Part shown: piece after piece, positions 7,552 to 15,284 of the stretch
Position numbering within the stretch: the first letter of the stretch is position 1
How the letters are laid out: every line of letters begins with the position of its first letter
Source of the DNA: Betaproteobacteria bacterium
Lineage (GTDB): Bacteria > Pseudomonadota > Gammaproteobacteria > Burkholderiales > Casimicrobiaceae
DNA: 25,125 nt
NCBI GenBank assembly: GCA_003153335.1
Contig: PLYG01000127.1
Span: 1 to 25,125, forward strand
Direction of reading: 5' to 3'
Program-made: the position numbers and the translations under genes
Notes under the pieces: model-generated
Told to the model about the DNA's origin: nothing
The model's input: only the letters and a program-made list of their open reading frames with translations
The model's database searches: none

Positions 7552-8036
7552 GCGGAGATTCCCGTCGCATCGACATCGAGAATCACCGTGGCCCGGCCCG
7601 ATAGCAGGATGTGTGCATTGGCCCTCAGGGTGAATTCGTAGACGATGGCGTTGTGGTCGCCGGACACGCGCTCGGCCTGCACGACCAGGTCGGCCGCGAT
7701 ATCGTCCAGCCGCGGCACCAGCAAATCCACTCCGCGCACGCTGGTCAGCATCCCCATGCGCGGCGCGGGCGCGCCCTCGACGACTGCGCCGGCCGCGCCC
7801 ACTCTTGCATAGGCGGCCGCGCATAGCGCGCCATGCACCGCCATCGCCTGCGCCGCATATTCGATGCCGCAGGCGGCCGACAAGCGGCCATGCGCGCGCA
7901 GAGGATTGTCGCCGGCGCGGTGACTGGCGGCGGAGCATAGTATCCGGTTGTCGTCCCATTCCAGCACGCGATCGAGCAGGCACATGCTGCCCTGATGCGG
8001 AATGCGGGCCGCGATTCCTGCGCGATCTAGCTGCAT
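7548..8036 (-). CDS. ApeP-like 3-hydroxyacyl-ACP dehydratase (hotdog fold)
   Basis: 162 residues. IPHQGSMCLLDRVLEWD near residues 12-28 is the diagnostic start of the ApeP family, with the catalytic-type His at the PHQG motif; GIEYAAQAMAVHG corresponds to the central hotdog helix. It removes water from the beta-hydroxyacyl-ACP to leave an E double bond and is expected to work with the ketosynthase/CLF pair. Its start overlaps the chain-length-factor gene by 10 bp and its stop overlaps the ketoreductase start by 4 bp. APE clusters usually have a second dehydratase (ApeI), which is absent from this window. Confidence 0.9.
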   Translation of the reverse strand: MQLDRAGIAARIPHQGSMCLLDRVLEWDDNRILCSAASHRAGDNPLRAHGRLSAACGIEYAAQAMAVHGALCAAAYARVGAAGAVVEGAPAPRMGMLTSVRGVDLLVPRLDDIAADLVVQAERVSGDHNAIVYEFTLRANAHILLSGRATVILDVDATGISA

Positions 8037-8821
8037 GGCGTCACGTCCACGCCTAAGCGCATGTACTCGAGATAGTCGACGATGATCCGTGCGGCGCCGC
8101 CGCGGGCAATGGTCTGCAGCAAGGTGAGGCTGCGTGCCGCAGGAATGCTCTGCCGCAGGCGTTCCAGCGATTCATCTGCAATGTGCAGGGAGGCCTCATC
8201 GGTAAAACTGACGGCTATCCGCGCCAGTGCCTGCGCGCTGGGCCGCGGCGCGAGAACCAGCGCAACGCCAAAAGCATCGGGAACGGGCCGGACGGCGCGC
8301 AGTGGTTCCGGGTAGTCCGTGTCGTAGGAAATCAGTACGCAGCGCGTGTTGTCGGCGACGACTTGCACCAGCGCCTCCAGCAGGCCGGCCCCGAAGCTGG
8401 CGTCATGGGCGCAGATCACGGACGATGAGGCCATCGCGCCGCTGGCAATGCTCCAGTACCCGGCGGGGGCGTTGTGCACCGAATTGTGAAAGCGCGTGGG
8501 CGAGAGCTGGCGGTCGTTCGACGCGAGCGCCTGGCAAATTTCGTGGCAGTTGTAGCCGTCCCCAGCGGAGGACGAAAACACGGTTGCGAGCGTTGCCGGA
8601 TCGAGCTGCGCGGCGGCGATGGCTTCATGGCCGATCGCCAGCGCCAGCTTGATGGCGCGCGATGCGCGGCGCCGCTCCGATGGCGGCAGCGACGCCGGGG
8701 GCGGCAGGTCCGTCGGTCGCGAAACGTAGGGTGCCTCGGCGGCAAGAATCCGCCGTCCTTCCGGCCAGTTGTTCAGTCCGGGACCGAGCAGGCCGATGCC
8801 TTCAATGTACGCAGTCAGCAT
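8027..8821 (-). CDS. Beta-ketoacyl synthase chain length factor (ApeC-like)
   Basis: 264 residues. It begins MLTAYIEGIGLLGPGLNNW, the usual opening of the chain-length-factor proteins of aryl polyene clusters, and has the family segment FHNSVHNAPAGYWSIASG. It is much shorter than a true ketosynthase and lacks the CxS nucleophile and the downstream His pair, so it is not catalytic alone. The partner is the ketosynthase 7 bp upstream (8829-10052), with which it should form a heterodimer that sets polyene length. The ATG at 8821 fits the spacing; a longer frame upstream is a shadow. Confidence 0.9.
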   Translation of the reverse strand: MLTAYIEGIGLLGPGLNNWPEGRRILAAEAPYVSRPTDLPPPASLPPSERRRASRAIKLALAIGHEAIAAAQLDPATLATVFSSSAGDGYNCHEICQALASNDRQLSPTRFHNSVHNAPAGYWSIASGAMASSSVICAHDASFGAGLLEALVQVVADNTRCVLISYDTDYPEPLRAVRPVPDAFGVALVLAPRPSAQALARIAVSFTDEASLHIADESLERLRQSIPAARSLTLLQTIARGGAARIIVDYLEYMRLGVDVTPCS

Positions 8822-8828
8822 GGCTGGT

Positions 8829-10052
8829 TCAATTCGCGCGGCCCAGCAGCAGGCTGCAGTTGGTTCCGCCGAAACCGAAGGAATTGGAGAGCGCCCTTGA
8901 AACAACTTGCGCGCGATTCTCCAGTACATAGTCGATGGCGATCGCCGGATCGACGTGTAACGTGTTGACCCCGGCAGGGATGAATCCATGGCGCAGCGCC
9001 AGCGCCGCGATCACGGCCTCGATGCCGCCCGCCGCGCCCAAGGCGTGACCGGTCGCGCCCTTGGTGGAGCTGCAAGCGGTGTGACTGCCGAACAGCGCCG
9101 ACACGGCATTGCCCTCCGCCGCGTCGTTGCTCGGCGTCGCCGTGCCATGCAGATTGATGTAGTCGACCTCCGACGGTGCAACGCCGCCGGCCTGGAGGGC
9201 GGCTGCCATCGCCATCCTGGCCCCCAGGCCGTCCGGGCGCGGCGACGACATGTGATACGCATCGCTCGATTCGCCGACGCCCAGCAGCAGGATGGCGTCC
9301 GCATCCAGGTTCTCCGGCGTCTTTTCGATCAGCGCAAAGGCGGCGCCTTCGCTGATGGAAATACCGTCGCGCGCCGGATCGAACGGGCGGCACGGGTGCG
9401 CAGAGGTGAGCTCGAGCGAATTGAATCCGTACAAAGTGGTCAGGCACAGCGAATCCACGCCGCCCACGACCGCGGCATCGATGATTCCCACCGCGATCAT
9501 CCGCTGCGCCGAGGCAAACACCTTGGCGCTGGACGAGCAGGCCGAGGACACGGTGGCGACCGGGCCTGATAAGTGCAGGGTCCGGCGCGCAAAATCGGCC
9601 ACCGAAAAAGGGCTGTGGGTGGACGCATAGATGAAGTCGGCAGGCAACGCTCCGGTTGCGGAATCGCGGCGACGGTAGGCGAGTTCGGTTTGCAGGATGC
9701 CCGCAGTGCTGGTGCCGATGAAGACGCCGACGCGATTCGCTCCCACCCGGGCCGCGACGTCCTTGACCGCTTCGACGAAGCCATCCTGCACCAGGCCCAG
9801 TTGCGCCAGCCGGTTGTTGCGGCAATCAAAACTGCGCAGATTGCCGCGAATCCCGACTTCGTCCACACCTGCGACTTCGCCGACAAAGGTTTCCAGATCG
9901 ACGGTTTCGAAGCGGCAGGGCAAGAGGCCACTGTCCTGCCGGCGTAGCGCATCCAGGGTCTGATCGAGGCCGCGGCCGATGCAACTGGTCGCGGTGAAGG
10001 AGGAAAGCAGGAGTGGCCTCACACCGGGAGCTTCTTGGTCGAAAAAATTCAT
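8829..10052 (-). CDS. Beta-ketoacyl-ACP synthase, main APE elongation ketosynthase
   Basis: 407 residues. Cys172 (VSSACSSSAKV), His302 (NLHGTATPSND) and His336 (KGATGHALGAAGG) complete the condensing triad, and the C-terminal SFGFGGTN motif is present. ATG at 10052 has a GGCGGAG ribosome site upstream on the minus strand; the longer open frame into the control region is rejected because similarity starts at the ATG. It is the first gene of a tight four-gene minus-strand set with the chain length factor, dehydratase and ketoreductase, which is the minimal polyene-building machinery of type II APE systems. Confidence 0.93.
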   Translation of the reverse strand: MNFFDQEAPGVRPLLLSSFTATSCIGRGLDQTLDALRRQDSGLLPCRFETVDLETFVGEVAGVDEVGIRGNLRSFDCRNNRLAQLGLVQDGFVEAVKDVAARVGANRVGVFIGTSTAGILQTELAYRRRDSATGALPADFIYASTHSPFSVADFARRTLHLSGPVATVSSACSSSAKVFASAQRMIAVGIIDAAVVGGVDSLCLTTLYGFNSLELTSAHPCRPFDPARDGISISEGAAFALIEKTPENLDADAILLLGVGESSDAYHMSSPRPDGLGARMAMAAALQAGGVAPSEVDYINLHGTATPSNDAAEGNAVSALFGSHTACSSTKGATGHALGAAGGIEAVIAALALRHGFIPAGVNTLHVDPAIAIDYVLENRAQVVSRALSNSFGFGGTNCSLLLGRAN

Positions 10053-10383
10053 GCTAACAGATTCTCCGCCGTGTCCCGTGAGGCGGCAGGAATCGGCAAC
10101 CTGGATTCGGGTTTCACCACTGCCGCCATCGCCCCCAGAAACATGGCGGATCAGCCTCTTGACACAGCGCCGCGGTGGTGCCGTGGCGCGGCCTCCGGCC
10201 AACATCCAAGTCAAGCAAGTTTGCGTTAACATGTCACGTGCCATACATTGGCACGTATTCCAGCCAGATACACCTTCCAATTCTGGTTGAGCCACCGAGG
10301 TCCACGAGACTGGGCGCGGTTCGCGGAGTTTCCATATTCCGGCGTGATCGCAAACCGATTCAACAAGGAGAACCATCATTGCG
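10053..10383. promoter_or_regulatory. Divergent control region between the two biosynthetic operons
   Basis: 331 bp without a gene, between the minus-strand ketosynthase operon and the plus-strand methyltransferase operon. It holds a GC-rich hairpin (GCGCCGCGG / CCGTGGCGC, 10167-10175 and 10181-10189) just after a TTGACA at 10159-10164, a perfect palindrome at 10236-10256, and the ribosome site AAGGAG (10365-10370) for the methyltransferase. No strong paired -35/-10 set is evident; TTGCGT (10221-10226) with ATACAT (10243-10248) is a weak plus-strand candidate whose -10 box would sit inside the palindrome. Confidence 0.6.
10236..10256. promoter_or_regulatory. Candidate operator: perfect 8-5-8 palindrome
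   Basis: ACGTGCCA (10236-10243), spacer TACAT, TGGCACGT (10249-10256). The arms are exact reverse complements, and the site lies near the middle of the divergent control region. This is the size and symmetry of a dimeric repressor or activator site. No regulator gene is present in the window, so the protein that binds it is unknown. A random perfect 8-bp inverted repeat with this spacing at this place is unlikely, but function is inferred. Confidence 0.55.
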
Positions 10384-11433
10384 ATGAGCCGTGAGGAGCG
10401 AGACCCCGTTCAAGGATTTTCTCCTGCGGGCCATCTCCTGAGTCTCATCACTGGTTACTGGATCAGCCAGGCCATCCACGTTGCGGCGGAGCTGGGTATT
10501 GCCGATCTCCTCGACAAGCGCGGACGGCCGATCGAGGATCTCGCGCGCGCGACCAGCTCGAATCCGGATGCGCTTTATCGGCTGCTGCGCGCGCTGGCCG
10601 CCTCGGGTGTGTTTGCCGAGGCGGCCCCGCGCGAGTTCATACTGACACCCATGGGCGCATTGCTCAAGCGTGATATGCCGGGTAACCTGCGCGACTTTTC
10701 GCGCTTTCAGGGCGACGGCTGGCATTGGGACGCCTGGGGCGCCTTGGGCGAGAGTGTGCGCAACGGCCGCCCGGCGCGCCTTCTCTCCGGCGCAGACGGC
10801 AAGCTGGCCGCAAACTGTTTTGACTACCTCGCGACGCAGCCTGAATCCGCGGCGATCTTCAACGCCGCCATGACCGGGTACACCACACAGGTACATGCGG
10901 CTGTCGCAGAGAACTATGACTTCGGCACTGCGCGCGTGGTCGTGGACGTCGGCGGCGGCCATGGAGCGTTGCTGGCCCTGCTGCTGGAAGAGAATCCGCA
11001 GTTACGCGGCGTACTGTTTGATCGGGAAAGTGTCGTCGCGGGAGCGCCCCGGACCTTTGCCGAATTCGGGGTTGCCGACCGGGCGCAAGTAGTCGGTGGC
11101 GATTTTTTTGGGAGCGTGCCGCACGGCGCCGACATCGCACTGCTTTGCGCGGTCATTCACGACTGGGATGACGAGCCTGCCGCAGCCATCTTGCGTACTG
11201 TCGTCCAAGCTCTGCCGGCGGATGGCCGCGTCCTGATTGTGGAAAACGTGATCCCCGATGGCAACGAAGCGCATCCGGGCAAACTCATCGATCTTGAGAT
11301 GCTGTTGATGACCGGCGGGCGCGAGCGCACGCAGCACGAATTTGAAGTATTGCTTGCGAGTGCCGGTCTGCGCATCGAGCGCGTAATTTCCACTGCCGTG
11401 TCGATTTCCATCATCGAAGCGCGGCCGGTATGA
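10384..11433 (+). CDS. SAM-dependent O-methyltransferase (Methyltransf_2 / hydroxyneurosporene-type)
   Basis: 349 residues. The N-terminal winged-helix dimerisation domain (about 17-100, LLSLITGYWISQAIHVAAELG and LYRLLRALAASGVF) precedes a class I fold with the SAM loop VVDVGGGHGALL and the catalytic-base motif VIHDWDDE. This family methylates phenolic or tertiary hydroxyls. In this cluster the likely substrate is a phenol of the aryl head or of the resorcinol, giving a methoxy group as known for xanthomonadins; which ring is unknown. ATG at 10384 follows AAGGAG by 13 bp; an in-frame ATT two codons earlier has better spacing but is an unusual start. First gene of the plus-strand operon. Confidence 0.9.
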   Translation: MSREERDPVQGFSPAGHLLSLITGYWISQAIHVAAELGIADLLDKRGRPIEDLARATSSNPDALYRLLRALAASGVFAEAAPREFILTPMGALLKRDMPGNLRDFSRFQGDGWHWDAWGALGESVRNGRPARLLSGADGKLAANCFDYLATQPESAAIFNAAMTGYTTQVHAAVAENYDFGTARVVVDVGGGHGALLALLLEENPQLRGVLFDRESVVAGAPRTFAEFGVADRAQVVGGDFFGSVPHGADIALLCAVIHDWDDEPAAAILRTVVQALPADGRVLIVENVIPDGNEAHPGKLIDLEMLLMTGGRERTQHEFEVLLASAGLRIERVISTAVSISIIEARPV

Positions 11434-11470
11434 CACCGCCGCCGGCGATGCCCATGGCACAGAGACGGCC

Positions 11471-12469
11471 ATGACCGCCAGCTTGGCCCTGGTCAGGATC
11501 ACCGCCCTGACCAAGACCTATCCAGGCGGGACGCACCCCGCACTGTCGTCGGTGGATCTGGAGATTCCCGAGGCGAGTTGCTTCGGTCTGCTCGGACCCA
11601 ACGGCGCCGGCAAGACGACGCTGGTCTCAATACTTTGCGGCATCCGGCGCGCCGATAGCGGCAGCATCCGGGTGCGCGATGCAGCGGGGCGCTGGTTCGA
11701 ATGCGGCGCGCGTGCCGGCTGGGCGAGAACCGGCGGCGCGGCCGACTTGATCGGTCTGGTGCCGCAGGAGCTGGCTTTTTATCCGACCCTGACCGTCCGG
11801 GAGAACCTCCATTATTTTGGCACGCTTCATGGCTTGCGAGGCGCGCGGCTGCGCGAACGCACGGACGCGAGCGTGGCCATCGGGCGGCTGGAGGCGCATT
11901 GGGGGCAACGGGCGGAGGCCCTGTCGGGCGGTTTGCAGCGCCGCCTGAATCTTGCCATCGGCGTGATTCATGCGCCGCCCTTGCTGGTGCTCGATGAACC
12001 GACGGTCGGTGTCGACTCCCAGTCGCGGCGTTTTGTGCTCGAGGAATTGGCCCGGCTCAAGAGCGGCGGCACCACGATTCTGTACACGTCGCATTACCTC
12101 GATGAGGTCGAGCAGTTGTGCGACAGCCTGGCGGTCATCGATCAGGGCCGGGTGGTGGCGCATGGTTCGCGTGAAGATCTGCTCAGAGACAGCGTGGTCA
12201 CGTTGCGTACGGCCGCCAGACCGCCCGCCGCGCTGCTGGAGCAACTTGCCGCGATCCCGTCGGTCACAGCGCTGCACCATGACGAAACCGCACTGACCTT
12301 GGCGAGCCGCGATCCAGCGGCCACTCTCGCTGCCGCAATGCAAGCAGCCCAGCGCAACCACGTGACGTTGGTCGAGGCGTCGATGGGCCGGCGCAGTCTT
12401 GAGACGCTTTTTTTCCACCTTACCGGCGCGCAACTGCGCGACGAAGGCGTTGATGAATCCATTCCTTAA
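11471..12469 (+). CDS. ABC transporter ATP-binding protein (ABC-2 exporter)
   Basis: 332 residues. Walker A GPNGAGKTT (about 43-51), Q-loop region VPQELAF, signature LSGGLQRR, Walker B LLVLDEPT and the switch His in YTSHYLDE are all intact. The C-terminal ~100 residues form the extension usual in drug and polysaccharide exporters (DrrA/NodI-like). It overlaps the permease gene by 17 bp. Placed between the methyltransferase and the second ACP/ketosynthase pair, it probably energises export of the resorcinol moiety or the final pigment across the inner membrane. Confidence 0.93.
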   Translation: MTASLALVRITALTKTYPGGTHPALSSVDLEIPEASCFGLLGPNGAGKTTLVSILCGIRRADSGSIRVRDAAGRWFECGARAGWARTGGAADLIGLVPQELAFYPTLTVRENLHYFGTLHGLRGARLRERTDASVAIGRLEAHWGQRAEALSGGLQRRLNLAIGVIHAPPLLVLDEPTVGVDSQSRRFVLEELARLKSGGTTILYTSHYLDEVEQLCDSLAVIDQGRVVAHGSREDLLRDSVVTLRTAARPPAALLEQLAAIPSVTALHHDETALTLASRDPAATLAAAMQAAQRNHVTLVEASMGRRSLETLFFHLTGAQLRDEGVDESIP

Positions 12470-13748
12470 ACTGCTTGCCAGCGTGGTCAAGGAGTTTCGC
12501 GTCATCGCACGCGATCGTGCCGGCCTGGCGCTGCTGTTCGTGATGCCGCTGGGTTTTGTCACGGTCATGTCGCTCGCCTTGCAGGATGTCCTGGGGCAGC
12601 CGGAAGCGGCCGCGCGGTTGCGCTTTTCCATTGTCGTTCTGGACGGGGATGCCGGCCTTGTGGGTCGGGCGATTGTGGAGGAACTGGCCAACCTGGACTT
12701 CGTGCGGGTAACAAAGTTGCCCTTTGCGGATTTTCAACAGTCCAGCGCAGGCCTGCGTGAGCAGGTTCGCACGGGACAAGAACGTCTCGCGCTGATCATT
12801 CCCACAGACCTCTCTGCCAGGCTCGACAGTGCGCTCGCCGATGGTGGTCCCGGCGCGCTGTTTGACGCGCCCGCCGGCAAAAGCATTGCGCTGGACCTGC
12901 TGGTCGATCCGGCCTTGCGTGCCGATTTCCGGTTGCTGGTCACGATTGCCATTGAGCGCATCCTGCAGGGCATCGAATTGCGGCGTGCCATGACGCTTTT
13001 CACTGGAGGAGATTCCCTTTTGGCATCGGTCCCGAATACCGCGGCAACGCCGCGCCGCGGTGGCGTGATGCGTGTGAATAACCGCGCGCTCGAAACAAGC
13101 CTGGCCAGGAATGCGGGACCTGCGATTTCGCCCACGTCCGCCCAACAGAATGTGCCAGCCTATAGCCTGCTCGCCATTTTCATGTTGGTGGTGCCGCTGT
13201 CCCAGACTTTTATCAAGGAACGTACGCAAGGCAGCCTGACCCGGCTGCGGTCCATGCCGGTGCCGGGGTGGGTTATTATCGGCGGGAAATTTGTGCCTTA
13301 CTTCATTATCAACCTGCTGCAGATGGCGCTCTGTCTGAGCATTGGGCGATTTGTGCTGCCGCTTCTCGGTGGTACGGCATTGCGTTTCGAACACGCGCTG
13401 GGGGGCATACTGCTGCTGTCTGCCGCTGCCAGCGTCGCTGCCATCGCCTTTGCGCTGATGGTTTCGCTCTTCGCGCGCACGGCTGAGCAGGCAACCGCTT
13501 TTGGTGCCACGGCCATTCTTTTGCTGGCTGCGCTCGGCGGCATAATGGTGCCCCGGATGCTCATGCCGCCGGTGCTGCAGAAGATCGGACTGGTGTCACC
13601 TCTGGGCTGGGCGCAAGATGGATTTCTCGATCTTTTCGTGCGCGGCGCGGGCGTCGTGGATGTGCTCGACCGGGCCGGGGCATTGCTGGCGTTCGCCCTT
13701 GTCTGCATGGCGCTGGCGGGGTGGCGCTTTGCCACGCTGGACAAATAG
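12453..13748 (+). CDS. ABC-2 type transporter permease
   Basis: 431 residues from the ATG at 12453; an upstream in-frame start inside the ATPase gene is less likely. One N-terminal membrane helix (about 25-45), a ~200-residue extracytoplasmic loop, then five helices (SLLAIFMLVVPLSQTF onward) give the ABC2_membrane_3 layout of half-transporter permeases, which work as dimers with the ATPase just upstream. The segment IKERTQGSLTRLRSMPVP is the conserved cytoplasmic coupling region of the family. Confidence 0.92.
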   Translation: MNPFLKLLASVVKEFRVIARDRAGLALLFVMPLGFVTVMSLALQDVLGQPEAAARLRFSIVVLDGDAGLVGRAIVEELANLDFVRVTKLPFADFQQSSAGLREQVRTGQERLALIIPTDLSARLDSALADGGPGALFDAPAGKSIALDLLVDPALRADFRLLVTIAIERILQGIELRRAMTLFTGGDSLLASVPNTAATPRRGGVMRVNNRALETSLARNAGPAISPTSAQQNVPAYSLLAIFMLVVPLSQTFIKERTQGSLTRLRSMPVPGWVIIGGKFVPYFIINLLQMALCLSIGRFVLPLLGGTALRFEHALGGILLLSAAASVAAIAFALMVSLFARTAEQATAFGATAILLLAALGGIMVPRMLMPPVLQKIGLVSPLGWAQDGFLDLFVRGAGVVDVLDRAGALLAFALVCMALAGWRFATLDK

Positions 13749-13779
13749 TGAACCCTGAATTCCATAGTCGATCTTCATC

Positions 13780-14058
13780 ATGAATGTTGCAAGCAACAAC
13801 CCGGTTGGCGCTGAACTCAAACAGGAAATCAAGCGCGTGATTGTAGATGCCTGTGAGTTGGCGATCGCACCTGAATCCATTGGCGACGACGACCTGCTGA
13901 TAGGCAGCGAGTCGGCTCTTGGGCTCGATTCGCTTGATGCCCTGCAGGCCGCGGTGGCGCTCAGCAAGCGCTTCGGTCGCCGCATCCACGACGGCAACCA
14001 CGCTCGCCGGGTCATGCGCTCGGTCAATACCCTCGCAGAATTCATCGAGGGGCGCTGA
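13780..14058 (+). CDS. Acyl carrier protein of the second ketosynthase set
   Basis: 92 residues with the phosphopantetheine site LGLDSLDALQ (Ser51). It differs clearly from the ACP at 4760-5002 (longer N-terminus, GLDSLD in place of GVDSLA), so the two are probably not interchangeable. No convincing ribosome site precedes the ATG; a small hairpin TGTTGC-AA-GCAACA (13785-13798) follows it. It is 4 bp from the next ketosynthase, its likely partner. It could carry the acyl chains used by DarB/DarA (a DarC-like role). Confidence 0.9.
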   Translation: MNVASNNPVGAELKQEIKRVIVDACELAIAPESIGDDDLLIGSESALGLDSLDALQAAVALSKRFGRRIHDGNHARRVMRSVNTLAEFIEGR

Positions 14059-14062
14059 GCGC

Positions 14063-15280
14063 TTGAATCCGACTTTGGGTCAATCCTCGCACGCGCCGTC
14101 GTGCCCACTCCGTGTTCGCATCGCCAGCGTAGGCGTACTGTCCGCGCATGGCCGCGGCATGGCGCCGCTGGTGGCTGGCATCCGCGCCGGTTTGTGCCCT
14201 GTCGTCGATGCGGACGGCATCGGTTATCCGGCCCCGGCGCTGCCACGGGTAAGTCGCTTTCCCATGCCGGCGCTGCAACCCGGCGAGGCGGGTGCGGCGG
14301 CGAGATTGCTCGAGGTCGTGGAACAGGCGCTGGGCGCGTTGCACATCGGCGAAGACGCCCTGCGGGCGGAAGAGTTTGGGCTGGTGGTTGGCACCGCTGG
14401 CTTTCTTTACGCATCCAGCGCCGAGTTATACGGACGGGCTATGGGTACCTTGCCTGACGCAACGCCGGTTTCCGTGCGCGGGCCGTCCTGGGGTGTGGCG
14501 TTGATCGCCGAGCGGTATGGGTTGCGTGGACCGGGCCTGAGCGTGAGTTCCGGTTGCACTTCGAGCGCGAACGCGCTGTTGATAGCAGCCGAGATGATCG
14601 ATCGTGGCCGCGTGCGGCGCGTCCTCGTGGTTGGCGCCGAAGAATTGAGCGCGGTGACATTGAGCGGTTTCGATTCGCTGATGCTGTTGGACCCGGCCTG
14701 CTGCCGGCCCTTTGACCGTGACCGCCAGGGTCTCCAGATTGGTGAAGGAATTGCGGCCATGATGCTGGAGGCCGACGGTGGGGCAGACGCTGGCACAGGC
14801 GGCGCGAGCAAATTTGCTCGCGTTCGCGGCGGCGCCAATCGCTGCGACACCCATCACTTGACCAGTGCAAACCCAAACGGCAGCGTCATGCGCGACGTAA
14901 TGCTGGAAGCATTGGCAAGCGCGGGTATCTCCGTTGCGGACGTGGTTGCAGTGAAGGCCCATGGCGCCGGCAGCACTGACAGCGATCGTGCAGAAGCGGC
15001 AGCGCTGCGTGCGGTATTTGGCGCCGCGCTGCCACCGTTGCTGGCTCTGAAACGCTACGTTGGCCACACGCTAGGCGCCTGCGGGACACTGGAAACGGCG
15101 GCGCTGATGGGTTGCGTGGCCGACGGGTTCTTGCCTGCAGCCGCGGGCTTCCGTGTGGTTGATCCTGAACTCGGCGTCACGCCGCTGCGCGAGGCAGTGC
15201 CGGCAAGGTCCGGCCACTATCTGCTCAATTTTTTTGGCTTCGGTGGCAACTACACGTCGCTGGTGCTGGAAATTGGATGA
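14063..15280 (+). CDS. Beta-ketoacyl synthase of the second (DAR-side) module
   Basis: 405 residues from a TTG at 14063, preceded by GAGGGG (14047-14052). The TTG is preferred because homology to the ketosynthase fold begins soon after and the frame upstream lies in the ACP gene. Cys165 (SSGCTSSAN), His300 (VKAHGAGSTDSD) and His335 (RYVGHTLGACG) keep the condensing triad, with NFFGFGGNYTS near the C-terminus. The motif around the second His (KAHG-AGST) deviates from the usual HGT-x-T, which marks this branch as distinct from the two APE ketosynthases. Likely partner of the Cys-less protein that follows. Confidence 0.88.
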   Translation: MNPTLGQSSHAPSCPLRVRIASVGVLSAHGRGMAPLVAGIRAGLCPVVDADGIGYPAPALPRVSRFPMPALQPGEAGAAARLLEVVEQALGALHIGEDALRAEEFGLVVGTAGFLYASSAELYGRAMGTLPDATPVSVRGPSWGVALIAERYGLRGPGLSVSSGCTSSANALLIAAEMIDRGRVRRVLVVGAEELSAVTLSGFDSLMLLDPACCRPFDRDRQGLQIGEGIAAMMLEADGGADAGTGGASKFARVRGGANRCDTHHLTSANPNGSVMRDVMLEALASAGISVADVVAVKAHGAGSTDSDRAEAAALRAVFGAALPPLLALKRYVGHTLGACGTLETAALMGCVADGFLPAAAGFRVVDPELGVTPLREAVPARSGHYLLNFFGFGGNYTSLVLEIG

Positions 15281-15284
15281 AGCC

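Noticed and set aside
7552..7983. Longer ketoreductase start upstream of 7551
   Set aside because: The added residues are an out-of-frame reading of the dehydratase gene; the SDR fold begins at MKRALVTGG.
10159..10190. TTGACA as the -35 box of a plus-strand promoter
   Set aside because: The expected -10 position falls in a GC-rich hairpin with no TATAAT-like sequence.
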